Source of the DNA: Sphingobacterium sp. | Lineage (GTDB): Bacteria > Bacteroidota > Bacteroidia > Sphingobacteriales > Sphingobacteriaceae | Length of the DNA stretch: 7,368 nt | Reading direction: 5' to 3' | NCBI GenBank assembly: GCA_030146225.1 | Contig: JASLCA010000223.1 | Coordinates: forward strand, 1 to 7,368 | Shown: positions 1 through 6,466 of the stretch, one piece after another | Layout of the letters: each line of letters starts with the position of its first letter | Position numbering within the stretch: the first letter of the stretch is position 1 | Made by a program: the position numbers and the translations under genes | The notes under the pieces: generated by a model | Seen by the model: the letters and a program-made list of their open reading frames with translations, nothing else | The model's database searches: none | What the model was told of the DNA's origin: nothing

Positions 1-48
1 CAAATGATAGTCATCCGGAGCCAAAAGTAAAAGTCTCTTATTTTTCAT
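1..48 (-). CDS. N-terminus of a minus-strand protein, cut by the left window edge
   Basis: Reading the minus strand from position 48, an ATG opens a frame with no stop to the window edge, giving MKNKRLLLLAPDDYHL. A short basic start, then a hydrophobic beta strand (LLLLAP) and a polar turn, is what the first Rossmann strand of a GT-B glycosyltransferase looks like, and it fits the locus. Sixteen residues cannot establish the family. No clear Shine-Dalgarno sequence precedes the ATG, as is normal in Bacteroidota. The gene is divergent from the GT2-GT4 gene that starts at 622. That this is a real coding start is moderately likely; the glycosyltransferase reading is inference from context. Confidence 0.55.
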   Translation of the reverse strand, partial: MKNKRLLLLAPDDYHL

Positions 49-309
49 TTTATCCAACTAATGTAACTTAGGCTATATTAAGCCCGGTATAAACTACTAA
101 AGCAATTAATGCTACTTCAAATTAAGTGGACAATATTAGCTTTTTTTCTTGAACTTTCCTTTTTAACACGAAGGTTTATGCTCAATTTAATTTCTGTCTA
201 AAGCAAGCTATTCATGGAGCTTACATCATTACTGAAATCATTCCAAATTGCAGAAGCCATAGCTTATCTTTTCATTTATCGATGCTATAAAAATACCGTA
301 ATTAGTCGG

Positions 310-381
310 GTTGGCCTCTGAGAAACCCTCATCTTAAATAGATGAGTTGACCTCTGAGAAACCTTTATATTAAATAGTTGA
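310..381. repeat. Tandem duplication, two adjacent 36-bp units
   Basis: Unit 1 (310-345) and unit 2 (346-381) abut exactly. Both begin GTTGRCCTCTGAGAAACC and end TTAAATAGWTGA. By hand alignment they match at 31 of 36 positions with no gap. Unit 1 contains a perfect 7-bp inverted repeat with a 5-base loop (CTCATCT at 328-334 with AGATGAG at 340-346); the substitutions in unit 2 destroy it there. No third copy is visible nearby. The pair lies about 240 bp upstream of the GT2-GT4 start. Its function is unknown: it could be a duplicated regulatory site or a replication-slippage product. Confidence 0.8.
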
Positions 382-422
382 AATACAACAAATTACAACA
401 ACTCCAACAGCTAATAGCATCC

Positions 423-442
423 TGAAATAATTATCTATTTCA
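423..442. promoter_or_regulatory. Perfect inverted repeat, possible operator or hairpin
   Basis: TGAAATA (423-429) is matched by its reverse complement TATTTCA (436-442) across a 6-base spacer. Related half-sites recur nearby: TGAAAT at 379-384 and, in a second palindrome, GAAATT-AAC-AATTTC at 483-497. The longer half-sites CCTGAAAT (421-428) and ATTTCAGG (493-500) are also mutually inverted. The cluster lies 120 to 240 bp upstream of the start at 622. It could bind a dimeric regulator, but AT-rich DNA produces such palindromes by chance, so this is a weak call. Confidence 0.2.
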
Positions 443-621
443 CTAAAGAGTAAAAGTAATATATTTATATCTTTACATAGTGGAAATTAACAATTTCAGG
501 AAGCATGATTTGCTTTCTAAAGCTAAACTAGCGTCAAATAGTTAAGACTATAAAGACGAGATAAGAATCTCTGTTAAAAAATAGAGCCAAGGAATAGATA
601 GCATACAACAATTAGAATTTT

Positions 622-2652
622 ATGGGATTAAGAAAACCAATAAAAGCAATTTTAGAACGAAATAGGCAAGTAGTAAAATTGAACAGCAACTATTCATCTC
701 GTATTCCTGCGCCTAATGGCATTAAGGTGCCGTTGCATTTCCCTATATCTGATACCCCTTTAGTTTCTATAATACTGGCCTTTCATAATCATGAAGCATA
801 TACACGACAGTGTCTAGTGTCTATTTTACAGTTTCTACCCAAAAGTAGTTTTGAAATCATACTGATTGACGATCATAGCACAGATGCTATCGACCTATCA
901 GATATTACAGGTGTAAGACTAATTCAAAATAAGTCAAAACAAGGCTTCATAAAATCTACCAATCAAGGCATTCAACATGCAATTGGTGAATATATTTACT
1001 TGTTAAACGCTACAAGTCTCGTCCAAGAAGGTTTTTTAGACGAGCTTCTTTCTGTCTTCGAAGAACATACTGATGTCGGTGCTGTGGGGTCGAAGATACT
1101 AAATACGAAAGGTAAGCTACTGGAAGCGGGTTCCGTATTTTTAAAAGACGCGAAACTTACGCATGTCGCTGGCAAGCCCAGCTACTACCCAGAATTTAAC
1201 TACTGCTATCAAGTCGATTACTGCTCGGCGCGTAGTCTCCTATTTAGAAAGCTGTCAGATAATGGGATGCTTAATCTATTCAATGAGGATTTTACAGCTT
1301 CATATTTCGCTGAAGCGGACTTATGTTACCGACTAAGACATGAGCAGGGAAAGCATATTTTTTACAGTCCATTTTCTAAAATTGTGCATTACCAAGGAGT
1401 AACAAAAGGCTTTACAAGCAATTTGCACATAAAAGAAGAAGCATATGAGAGAAATTTCCAAACCTTTAAGCAGAAATGGTCCAAAGAACTTGCTGCGATA
1501 AAGGCCCACAGCATTCATCATCGAATTCTAGAGTTTTGCACAAGGGGATCTATAGTTTTCTTTAATGACCAGGTTCCCCAATATGATAATAATTCCGGTG
1601 AGCTCAGACTAACCGAAATTATGAAAGCTTTTAAACAGCTCAATTATCATGTAACATTGGTAACCTTAGAAAACGATATAAACAATTCATACAACGCATA
1701 CTTTCAGCGATTGGGAATTGCTGTTCTTTATTTACATAGTAGAAAATCAACTATTGCACGCTATTTTAAAGCAATGTCTTATGCAACACCAAGAATTTGG
1801 ATGCATTCGGCAACGACCTTTAATAGATTTTACAAAACGGCGAGAGAGACCTTTAAAAAGTTTGACTTAATTTTTGATATGGTGGATATACATCACCTAC
1901 GTCATAAAAGAGCTTCAGAGTTGTTTCCTGAAGATAAAGGAATCTCAGCGGAATACCACAGATACCTTAAGATTGAGACAGAAGCTTCTCAGCTAGCGGA
2001 TATAGTGATCCCGATCTCAGAACAAGAAAGGGACTACATGCGTAGCCTATGTGCGGATGAGAAGATGTTGGTGATCTCAAATATTCATTATGCAAAGATT
2101 AATCTTGAGGAGACGCCTAGATTTGCTGATCGTGAAGGCTTATTATTTGTGGGTTCTCTGCATACGCCAAATATTGATGCGATTAATTATTTAATCGATG
2201 ACATTATGCCGCTTATATGGCATACGGATCCTAGCATAAAGTTGCATATCGTGGGTAATGTGGCGCAATGCTTCCCTGCCGAGCGCAAATCCTTACCAAA
2301 TGTGATTTTTCATGGCTTTGTTCCCGAAATTAGACCTTACTATTTACAGCATAGAATTATTGTTGCCCCGCTGAGATATGGTGCGGGAGTAAAGGGAAAA
2401 ATTGGACAGGCTTTAGAATATCATGTCCCTGTGGTTTCAAGTGAGATCGGAACCGAAGGCATGTTCTTAATAGATGGAAAGCATATTTTAATAGCCGAAA
2501 CGCCTGAAGACTTTGCTGCTAAAACCCTTAGCCTATATTCGGATGAGACCCTATGGAAAGCGCTACAAGCGAATGCAATTTCAGGACTAGCACCTTTCTC
2601 CAAAGAAGAACTCTACAAAAAAATAAAACAGATGGAGTTAATGATTAACTAA
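622..2652 (+). CDS. Two-domain glycosyltransferase, GT2 (GT-A) fused to GT4-like (GT-B)
   Basis: Predicted cytoplasmic or membrane-peripheral enzyme of 676 residues, likely adding one or two sugars in polysaccharide repeat-unit assembly. Residues about 46-260 form a GT2 domain: strand PLVSIILAFHN (46-56), the nucleotide-binding IDDHS (82-86), and an acidic EADLCYRLR (231-239) at the catalytic-base position. Where the family usually has LNNDT, the metal-binding DxD equivalent, this protein has LNATS (128-132), so this half may be altered or inactive. Residues about 308-676 form a GT-B domain of the GT4 type: DMVDIHHLRHKRA (419-431), FVGSLHTPNIDA (509-520), and the donor-site APLRYGAGVKGKIGQALEY (582-600). 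GT2-GT4 fusions are common in O-antigen and capsule clusters. The start is fixed by an in-frame TAG at 613-615. The final codons lie within a strong stem-loop. Donor and acceptor sugars cannot be read from the sequence. Confidence 0.9.
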   Translation: MGLRKPIKAILERNRQVVKLNSNYSSRIPAPNGIKVPLHFPISDTPLVSIILAFHNHEAYTRQCLVSILQFLPKSSFEIILIDDHSTDAIDLSDITGVRLIQNKSKQGFIKSTNQGIQHAIGEYIYLLNATSLVQEGFLDELLSVFEEHTDVGAVGSKILNTKGKLLEAGSVFLKDAKLTHVAGKPSYYPEFNYCYQVDYCSARSLLFRKLSDNGMLNLFNEDFTASYFAEADLCYRLRHEQGKHIFYSPFSKIVHYQGVTKGFTSNLHIKEEAYERNFQTFKQKWSKELAAIKAHSIHHRILEFCTRGSIVFFNDQVPQYDNNSGELRLTEIMKAFKQLNYHVTLVTLENDINNSYNAYFQRLGIAVLYLHSRKSTIARYFKAMSYATPRIWMHSATTFNRFYKTARETFKKFDLIFDMVDIHHLRHKRASELFPEDKGISAEYHRYLKIETEASQLADIVIPISEQERDYMRSLCADEKMLVISNIHYAKINLEETPRFADREGLLFVGSLHTPNIDAINYLIDDIMPLIWHTDPSIKLHIVGNVAQCFPAERKSLPNVIFHGFVPEIRPYYLQHRIIVAPLRYGAGVKGKIGQALEYHVPVVSSEIGTEGMFLIDGKHILIAETPEDFAAKTLSLYSDETLWKALQANAISGLAPFSKEELYKKIKQMELMIN

Positions 2653-2668
2653 GCATTAACTCCATCTG
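2617..2668 (-). terminator. Intrinsic terminator facing the minus strand, overlapping the end of the GT2-GT4 gene
   Basis: CAGATGGAGTTAATG (2629-2643) and CATTAACTCCATCTG (2654-2668) are perfect 15-bp reverse complements with a 10-base loop (2644-2653) that contains the TAA stop of the plus-strand gene. Read on the minus strand the hairpin is followed directly by TTTTATTTTTTT (2628-2617), the classic intrinsic-terminator layout. Read on the plus strand no T-run follows. It therefore best fits a terminator for minus-strand transcription. Its stem begins only about 20 bases downstream of the stop of the decayed minus-strand GT4 tail (2689-2787). It may also stabilise the 3' end of the plus-strand mRNA. 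Confidence 0.7.
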
Positions 2669-2688
2669 CGAAACTAAACTGTAAGGAA

Positions 2689-2787
2689 TTAAAGTTGCCT
2701 TAATCTAGTTTCTTCAAGGGCTTGGTTCCATTTTAAGCGTACCAATTCTGGATTATATGGTTAGATATCCTAATGGCAACCAAGACT
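2689..2787 (-). pseudogene. Decayed 3' end of a GT4 glycosyltransferase gene
   Basis: The minus strand here encodes PELVRLKWNQALEETRLRQL followed by a stop. This closely matches the C-terminal PELVRLKWNQLLEETKLK of the intact GT4 gene at 4128-5387. The DNA copies 2706-2755 and 4160-4209 match at 46 of 50 bases by hand alignment. Going upstream in gene direction, the remnant has a TAA (plus-strand positions 2761-2763) where the intact gene has a Gln codon, then a one-base deletion, and recognisable similarity ends near 2787. It is therefore not translatable as a GT4 tail. The copy lies in the same orientation as the intact gene about 1.45 kb away, and the two bracket the acyltransferase gene. 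It is either the relic of a second GT4 gene or a duplicated 3' end produced when the acyltransferase segment was inserted. Confidence 0.85.
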
Positions 2788-2800
2788 GGCTCAAACCTTA

Positions 2801-2932
2801 TTACAGCTGGTTTAAATCACATGATGGAACCTGATAGGTTATAGTTAAACAGGAAGATAACCCTATTGGCCCTCCATAAAATTCCCCTCCAGAGTCATTA
2901 CAGCCATGAATAGTTATTATTAAAATTTTTTC
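2801..2932 (-). pseudogene. Possible N-terminal scrap of a glycosyltransferase
   Basis: A minus-strand frame reads EKILIITIHGCNDSGGEFYG and continues to a TAA at 2801-2803. The pattern of a basic residue, then a hydrophobic strand KILIIT, then SGG, resembles the N-terminus of GT4 enzymes (compare KIVLVQ and SGGAEK in the intact gene at 4128-5387). It lies on the same strand and just upstream, in gene direction, of the decayed GT4 tail at 2689-2787. One reading is a GT4 gene that lost its middle. The motif is short and commonplace, so I regard this as suggestive only. The rest of 2653-3036 shows no gene. Confidence 0.22.
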
Positions 2933-3036
2933 TAGAATAAATATTATATTAAGTACTTTCGTCCAAATCTTACTACATACAAAACCTTCCAATAGGAAGT
3001 CTTAAAGTAAGAAATCTACACAGGCAGCACAGTATA

Positions 3037-4071
3037 ATGAGTATAATAACAGAAGGTAATCGGCTTAACAACTTTGATTTTTTACGACTACTATTTTCCA
3101 GTTTGGTAATTTTTTCTCATGCATTTGCTTTAACCAACACAAGTCCAGAAATACTTAGTAAATACAGCCATGGACAACTTAGCTTTGGAGGATTGGCTGT
3201 AGACGTATTCTTTATTATAAGCGGCTTTCTAATTATGAATAGCTTAAGGTATAGTAAATCTGTAAAAAACTATCTTTGGAAAAGATGTTTAAGACTTTTC
3301 CCCGCCCTATTTTTCATGTTAATATTCTCCTGCATAATCATTAGTATTGTTTATACGGGTGATAATATCCTTAAAGAGAAATACTTCTATAAATATTTTT
3401 TCGACAACCTCACCTTATATAAAGTACGCTATAGCATACCTCATGTTTTTGAGAATAATCCGTACCCGGAAGCCATTAACGGTAGTCTCTGGTCTTTATC
3501 CTATGAATTTAGCATGTATTTAGTACTACTCTTAGGGTATAAATTCAAAGAAAACAAAAGAATTTTGATTGGACTATTATTCTTGCTTTATGCACTTTCT
3601 GTCTACGGACAATTTAACGTACAGGTTTTAAGCACTTTCTTTAGTGAAATCCATTTAGACACGACCCAATTATACCGGTTAGCCACTTTATTTCTTGCAG
3701 GAAGCATCTTAAGCATGTTTGATCTTCAACGATTCAACAAACTACCTCTAAAACTCCTTTTGTTTTTAGGAATCTTAGCAGCTATACATTTCCACATGTA
3801 TACGTATTTCTCCATCATACTTACCCCTGTGCTAGTAATTCTTGTGGGCTTATCTTATAGTCCCCTATTAAATTTCATACCTTCAAAGATTGGGGATCTA
3901 TCCTATGGCATATACATCTACGGATTCCTTGTTCAGCAAACACTTATGAACTATTTCACGCTAAACCCATATTCTTTAACACTTTACAGCCTAATAATAA
4001 CTTACATCCTTTCTTTTATGTCTTGGCATTTAGTTGAGAAGAGATGTTTACTTTTTAAAAATCGCTTTTAA
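3037..4071 (+). CDS. Acyltransferase 3 family integral membrane O-acyltransferase
   Basis: Predicted 344-residue polytopic inner-membrane protein of the acyltransferase 3 (OafA/YrhL-like) family, which O-acylates (often O-acetylates) surface glycans. It opens with NNFDFLRLLFSSLVIFSH (11-28), giving the family's Arg17 and the His28 proposed to be catalytic. Next come VDVFFIISGFLI (55-66), the basic segment KNYLWKRCLRLFPA (77-90), NGSLWSLSYEF (148-158) with Glu157, GDLSYGIYIYGFL (286-298) and SWHLVEKR (329-336). About nine or ten hydrophobic segments are visible. The length is normal for a stand-alone family member with no fused SGNH domain. It is transcribed convergently to the GT4 gene, with 56 bases between them, and lies downstream of the GT2-GT4 gene across a 384-base scar, so it may have its own promoter. 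The start is the ATG directly preceding the family's first helix. The acyl group and acceptor sugar are unknown. Confidence 0.92.
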   Translation: MSIITEGNRLNNFDFLRLLFSSLVIFSHAFALTNTSPEILSKYSHGQLSFGGLAVDVFFIISGFLIMNSLRYSKSVKNYLWKRCLRLFPALFFMLIFSCIIISIVYTGDNILKEKYFYKYFFDNLTLYKVRYSIPHVFENNPYPEAINGSLWSLSYEFSMYLVLLLGYKFKENKRILIGLLFLLYALSVYGQFNVQVLSTFFSEIHLDTTQLYRLATLFLAGSILSMFDLQRFNKLPLKLLLFLGILAAIHFHMYTYFSIILTPVLVILVGLSYSPLLNFIPSKIGDLSYGIYIYGFLVQQTLMNYFTLNPYSLTLYSLIITYILSFMSWHLVEKRCLLFKNRF

Positions 4072-4101
4072 GCACAGACACTACTTCGTATAGCTTTGAA
4101 A

Positions 4102-4148
4102 GATATTTCGTCAAAATACCAGAAGTTTTACATTGTAAAAAATTTCTG
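4102..4148. terminator. Weak inverted repeats between convergent genes
   Basis: Two imperfect inverted repeats occupy the gap between the acyltransferase and GT4 genes. GATATTT (4102-4108) can pair with AAATACC (4114-4120), using a G-U wobble on the minus-strand RNA. TTTTAC (4126-4131) pairs with GTAAAA (4135-4140) inside the longer interrupted repeat CAGAA...TTCTG (4120-4148), which includes the GT4 stop codon. Both are AT-rich, with only short T-runs after them, so termination here looks weak compared with the hairpin at 2617-2668. Confidence 0.25.
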
Positions 4149-5387
4149 ATGTTTTAACTTAGTTTCTTCAAGGAGTTGGTTCCACTTTAAGCGTACCAAT
4201 TCTGGATCATATTGCTGCATATCCTCCTTGGCTGCCAAGCCCATCCTCGATCGAAGCGCCGCAGAGTTCATCAATTGGCTTAAATAGTCTTTCATATCTG
4301 CACTATCAGCGGCTAGGTAACCATTTCGACCATGGTCAATAAGCTCATTCACTCCCGAACAGCTACGCAGCCCCAGCACGGGTAAACCAACTGTCATTGC
4401 TTCTGTTAAAGCCAAAGGAAAACCCTCGTATTTACTCGGAAAAATAAAGATATCAGATTCCCTTAGATGCGACAAAGGATCTGCAGTAAAGCCCTTCAGG
4501 AAAATACGACTCGACAAACCCTTCTCTTCAATCATCGCTTGCAAAAGCTCTTGATCGGATCCTATTCCCCAAAACACTAAATCCCATTCAGGATAAGTTA
4601 GAGCCAATTCACTAAAGATAGCTATCGCCATACTTTGCTGCTTACAGCCATCGTCAAGTCGGCCAATATGAATAACTTCATAACGCTCTTTTTGGAGCTG
4701 ATGCTGAACAAAATCCGTTGCAGGCAGTTGTGGAACAGGATTTGGAATAACGAAGATCTCCCCCTTTAAACTAGGCGGCACAAAAGTTTTATAGCTTTCA
4801 AAAAGCACTTGAATGGCAGACAATTGCTTAAAAGTATCTATCAATAGGTTCATTTCAAGACTATCCCGAGGTCCAAAAACAGGCATATAATCATAGTCAG
4901 GTCTTCCATTTACCGTATTGACAATTGGAAAGTTATAGTGCTGTTGATAGCTAATCTCTAAGGCTGAATCAAGGGATACTGTAAGTACAATATCAGGATC
5001 AAGGGACTCAAGATAGGCTTTCCAAGCTGACGAACGCTGCTTTAAATTAAATAGCACAACATTGCCTCCATACTTTTTAGCCAATCCTGCATTATAGAAC
5101 TTAGCTAACTTTTTATTAATCTTCCCTGCTAACCATCTTAATGGATTATTTCCTTTATAATTGAGCAAAGCTTTTAACTGGACTTGCTCCAGCGCTGCAT
5201 CATAAACATTCGTCACGGTTATGCCTGCTTCCAAATCAAACATAGGCTGTCCCTGCACCCCCTCATTGGTAGCAATAACAACCTCATTTCCAGACCTCCG
5301 AAAACCATTAGCCAGGAAACAGCACATTTTCTCGGCTCCACCAGAGCCATTCAGAAAGGACTTATGTTGTACTAATACAATCTTCAT
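4128..5387 (-). CDS. GT4-family glycosyltransferase (GT-B fold)
   Basis: Predicted 419-residue retaining glycosyltransferase of family GT4, likely transferring a sugar from a nucleotide donor to a growing lipid-linked glycan on the cytoplasmic side. The N-terminal acceptor domain starts with KIVLVQHKSFLNGSGGAEK (2-20). The linker carries VIPNPV (213-218). The C-terminal donor domain holds HIGRLDDGCKQQ (240-251), in which Arg243 and Lys249 sit at the usual phosphate-binding positions, then GIGSDQ (274-279), FLKGFT (296-301) and the EX7E signature from Glu321 to Glu329 within PSKYEGFPLALTEA. The start ATG overlaps the stop of the upstream GT2 gene as ATGA, which indicates translational coupling. 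The protein ends KLKHQKFFTM, while the decayed duplicate at 2689-2787 ends RLRQL, so the last residues of the two copies diverge. The gene is intact. Specificity cannot be inferred. Confidence 0.92.
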   Translation of the reverse strand: MKIVLVQHKSFLNGSGGAEKMCCFLANGFRRSGNEVVIATNEGVQGQPMFDLEAGITVTNVYDAALEQVQLKALLNYKGNNPLRWLAGKINKKLAKFYNAGLAKKYGGNVVLFNLKQRSSAWKAYLESLDPDIVLTVSLDSALEISYQQHYNFPIVNTVNGRPDYDYMPVFGPRDSLEMNLLIDTFKQLSAIQVLFESYKTFVPPSLKGEIFVIPNPVPQLPATDFVQHQLQKERYEVIHIGRLDDGCKQQSMAIAIFSELALTYPEWDLVFWGIGSDQELLQAMIEEKGLSSRIFLKGFTADPLSHLRESDIFIFPSKYEGFPLALTEAMTVGLPVLGLRSCSGVNELIDHGRNGYLAADSADMKDYLSQLMNSAALRSRMGLAAKEDMQQYDPELVRLKWNQLLEETKLKHQKFFTM

Positions 5388-6418
5388 AGAGGATAATTTT
5401 CACGTATCCTTAGTCTACATTTACGTCGATAAGTAGAGATGGGGATAAACTTGCAGAGAAATAATAAAAAGACGCGTTTTCTAACATAGCGCTTATAATA
5501 GGCTTGATAATAAATATCAAAATCTTTCGGATTTTCAGCCTTCAAAAAAGCTTTAAATGGCGAGCTAAGTGTAGCCGCGCTTATAGACTTTGCGTTAAGC
5601 AAACTATGCTTAGCCTCAAAATCTCGTATCAAATGGAACAAGAAAGATTGTTGCTCATTATCCAATGGCAAACCTAGGTATCTTAACTCAAAAGGTTCAT
5701 GTTCTAAAAAACGTAACAAGTGCTGACTATGCGATTCCCAAAGGTCATATTTATTGTAAAAACCCGTCAATATCTCAAACCAATGTGATATTTGATTCAG
5801 TACCTTAAAACTATTATTACGAACCTGTTTCGTATTCTGTCCCTCATGCTGTCTATAGAAATATTTAGCAGTAGGATTTAAAGCAACCTTATCGGTTAGG
5901 GCGAGCAAGCGATGTGAAAGCAAACCATCCTCACAAGGCTGAATCCCCTCTGGGAAGCGTACATCTGGATACTTATCTAGAAAGGACTTTCGCAAGAATT
6001 GTGCACAAGTCGGAAGGGCGGTTGTATTCGGATAAGAGCCTGTATAAGCCTTTCCTAGAATGACTATACTCGCATCCTTGGCTACCGCGATATTATAGGA
6101 TGATTCGATAAAGTCAGTTGCTATCGTATCATCTGAATCCATAAAGAAAATATACTCCCCTTTGGCCACGAGCAAGCCATTGTTCCTAGCGATAGAAACA
6201 CCAGAATTAGCCTGCTCAATATATTGAATCCGTGGGTTCTCCGCAGCAAACTGCTGGCAAATTTCGGCTGATCTATCAGTGCTACCATCATTAACCAAAA
6301 TCAACTCAAAGTCTTGAAATGTCTGCTGTACTACACTGTGTATAGCCTCCTTAATAAACAGCTCCACATTATAAACTGGAATAACAACGGAAACAAGCAC
6401 TTTTTTTACAGATTTCAT
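5384..6418 (-). CDS. GT2-family glycosyltransferase (GT-A fold)
   Basis: Predicted 344-residue family 2 glycosyltransferase of the WcaA/EpsJ-like kind found in capsule and exopolysaccharide clusters. Visible elements are VLVSVVIPVYNVE (7-19), the nucleotide-binding VNDGSTD (42-48), NSGVSIARNNGL (71-82), an intact metal-binding MDSDD (93-97), CEDGLLSHRL (162-171) carrying the catalytic-base acidic pair, and YFYRQHEGQNT (186-196). The C-terminal tail KFIPISTYRRKCRLR (323-337) is strongly basic next to a hydrophobic stretch (VFLLFLCKF), a likely peripheral membrane anchor. I chose the ATG at 6418; the frame extends eight codons further only to a TTG at 6442, and the ATG places the first beta strand where the family normally has it. 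It lies 48 bp downstream of the propeller gene and overlaps the GT4 gene by 4 bp. All key residues are present, so it should be active. Donor and acceptor are unknown. Confidence 0.92.
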   Translation of the reverse strand: MKSVKKVLVSVVIPVYNVELFIKEAIHSVVQQTFQDFELILVNDGSTDRSAEICQQFAAENPRIQYIEQANSGVSIARNNGLLVAKGEYIFFMDSDDTIATDFIESSYNIAVAKDASIVILGKAYTGSYPNTTALPTCAQFLRKSFLDKYPDVRFPEGIQPCEDGLLSHRLLALTDKVALNPTAKYFYRQHEGQNTKQVRNNSFKVLNQISHWFEILTGFYNKYDLWESHSQHLLRFLEHEPFELRYLGLPLDNEQQSFLFHLIRDFEAKHSLLNAKSISAATLSSPFKAFLKAENPKDFDIYYQAYYKRYVRKRVFLLFLCKFIPISTYRRKCRLRIRENYPL

Positions 6419-6466
6419 TGTCGCTAATTTACGAGAAATCAATAGTATTCTTTATAACTGAAAAGT

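Larger units (their letters stand above)
49..621. other. Long divergent intergenic region
   Basis: These roughly 570 bases are AT-rich and interrupted by stops in all frames. They separate two divergent genes, so promoters for both should lie here. The region holds a 36-bp tandem duplication at 310-381 and short perfect inverted repeats at 328-346, 423-442, 483-497 and 558-571. The closest match I see to the Bacteroidota -7 element (TAnnTTTG) on the plus strand is TATCTTTA at 468-475, without a good TTG at the -33 spacing, so I do not call a promoter. I saw no tRNA, riboswitch or convincing small gene. The longest ATG frame I noticed, 214-321 on the plus strand (35 codons), has no supporting signal. 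The region may include eroded coding sequence, but I could not identify any. Confidence 0.6.

Noticed and set aside
214..321. Plus-strand 35-codon ATG frame in the upstream region
   Set aside because: It is short, has no recognisable features, and its end runs into the tandem repeat. Nothing distinguishes it from a chance frame.
310..381. 36-bp repeat units as a CRISPR array
   Set aside because: The length is typical of CRISPR repeats, but the two units abut with no spacer, differ at five positions, and no cas gene is visible.
49..621. Invertible promoter of the kind that controls Bacteroides capsule loci
   Set aside because: I saw no pair of long inverted repeats flanking a promoter-sized segment and no recombinase gene; the inverted repeats here are only 5 to 8 bp.
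5184..5436. Plus-strand frames opposite the GT4 gene, and minus-strand frames within the GT2-GT4 gene
   Set aside because: They are antisense shadows of clearly coding frames, with no independent support.
6416..6442. Upstream TTG start for the GT2 gene
   Set aside because: The eight extra codons add nothing the family has, and an ATG at 6418 places the first beta strand correctly.
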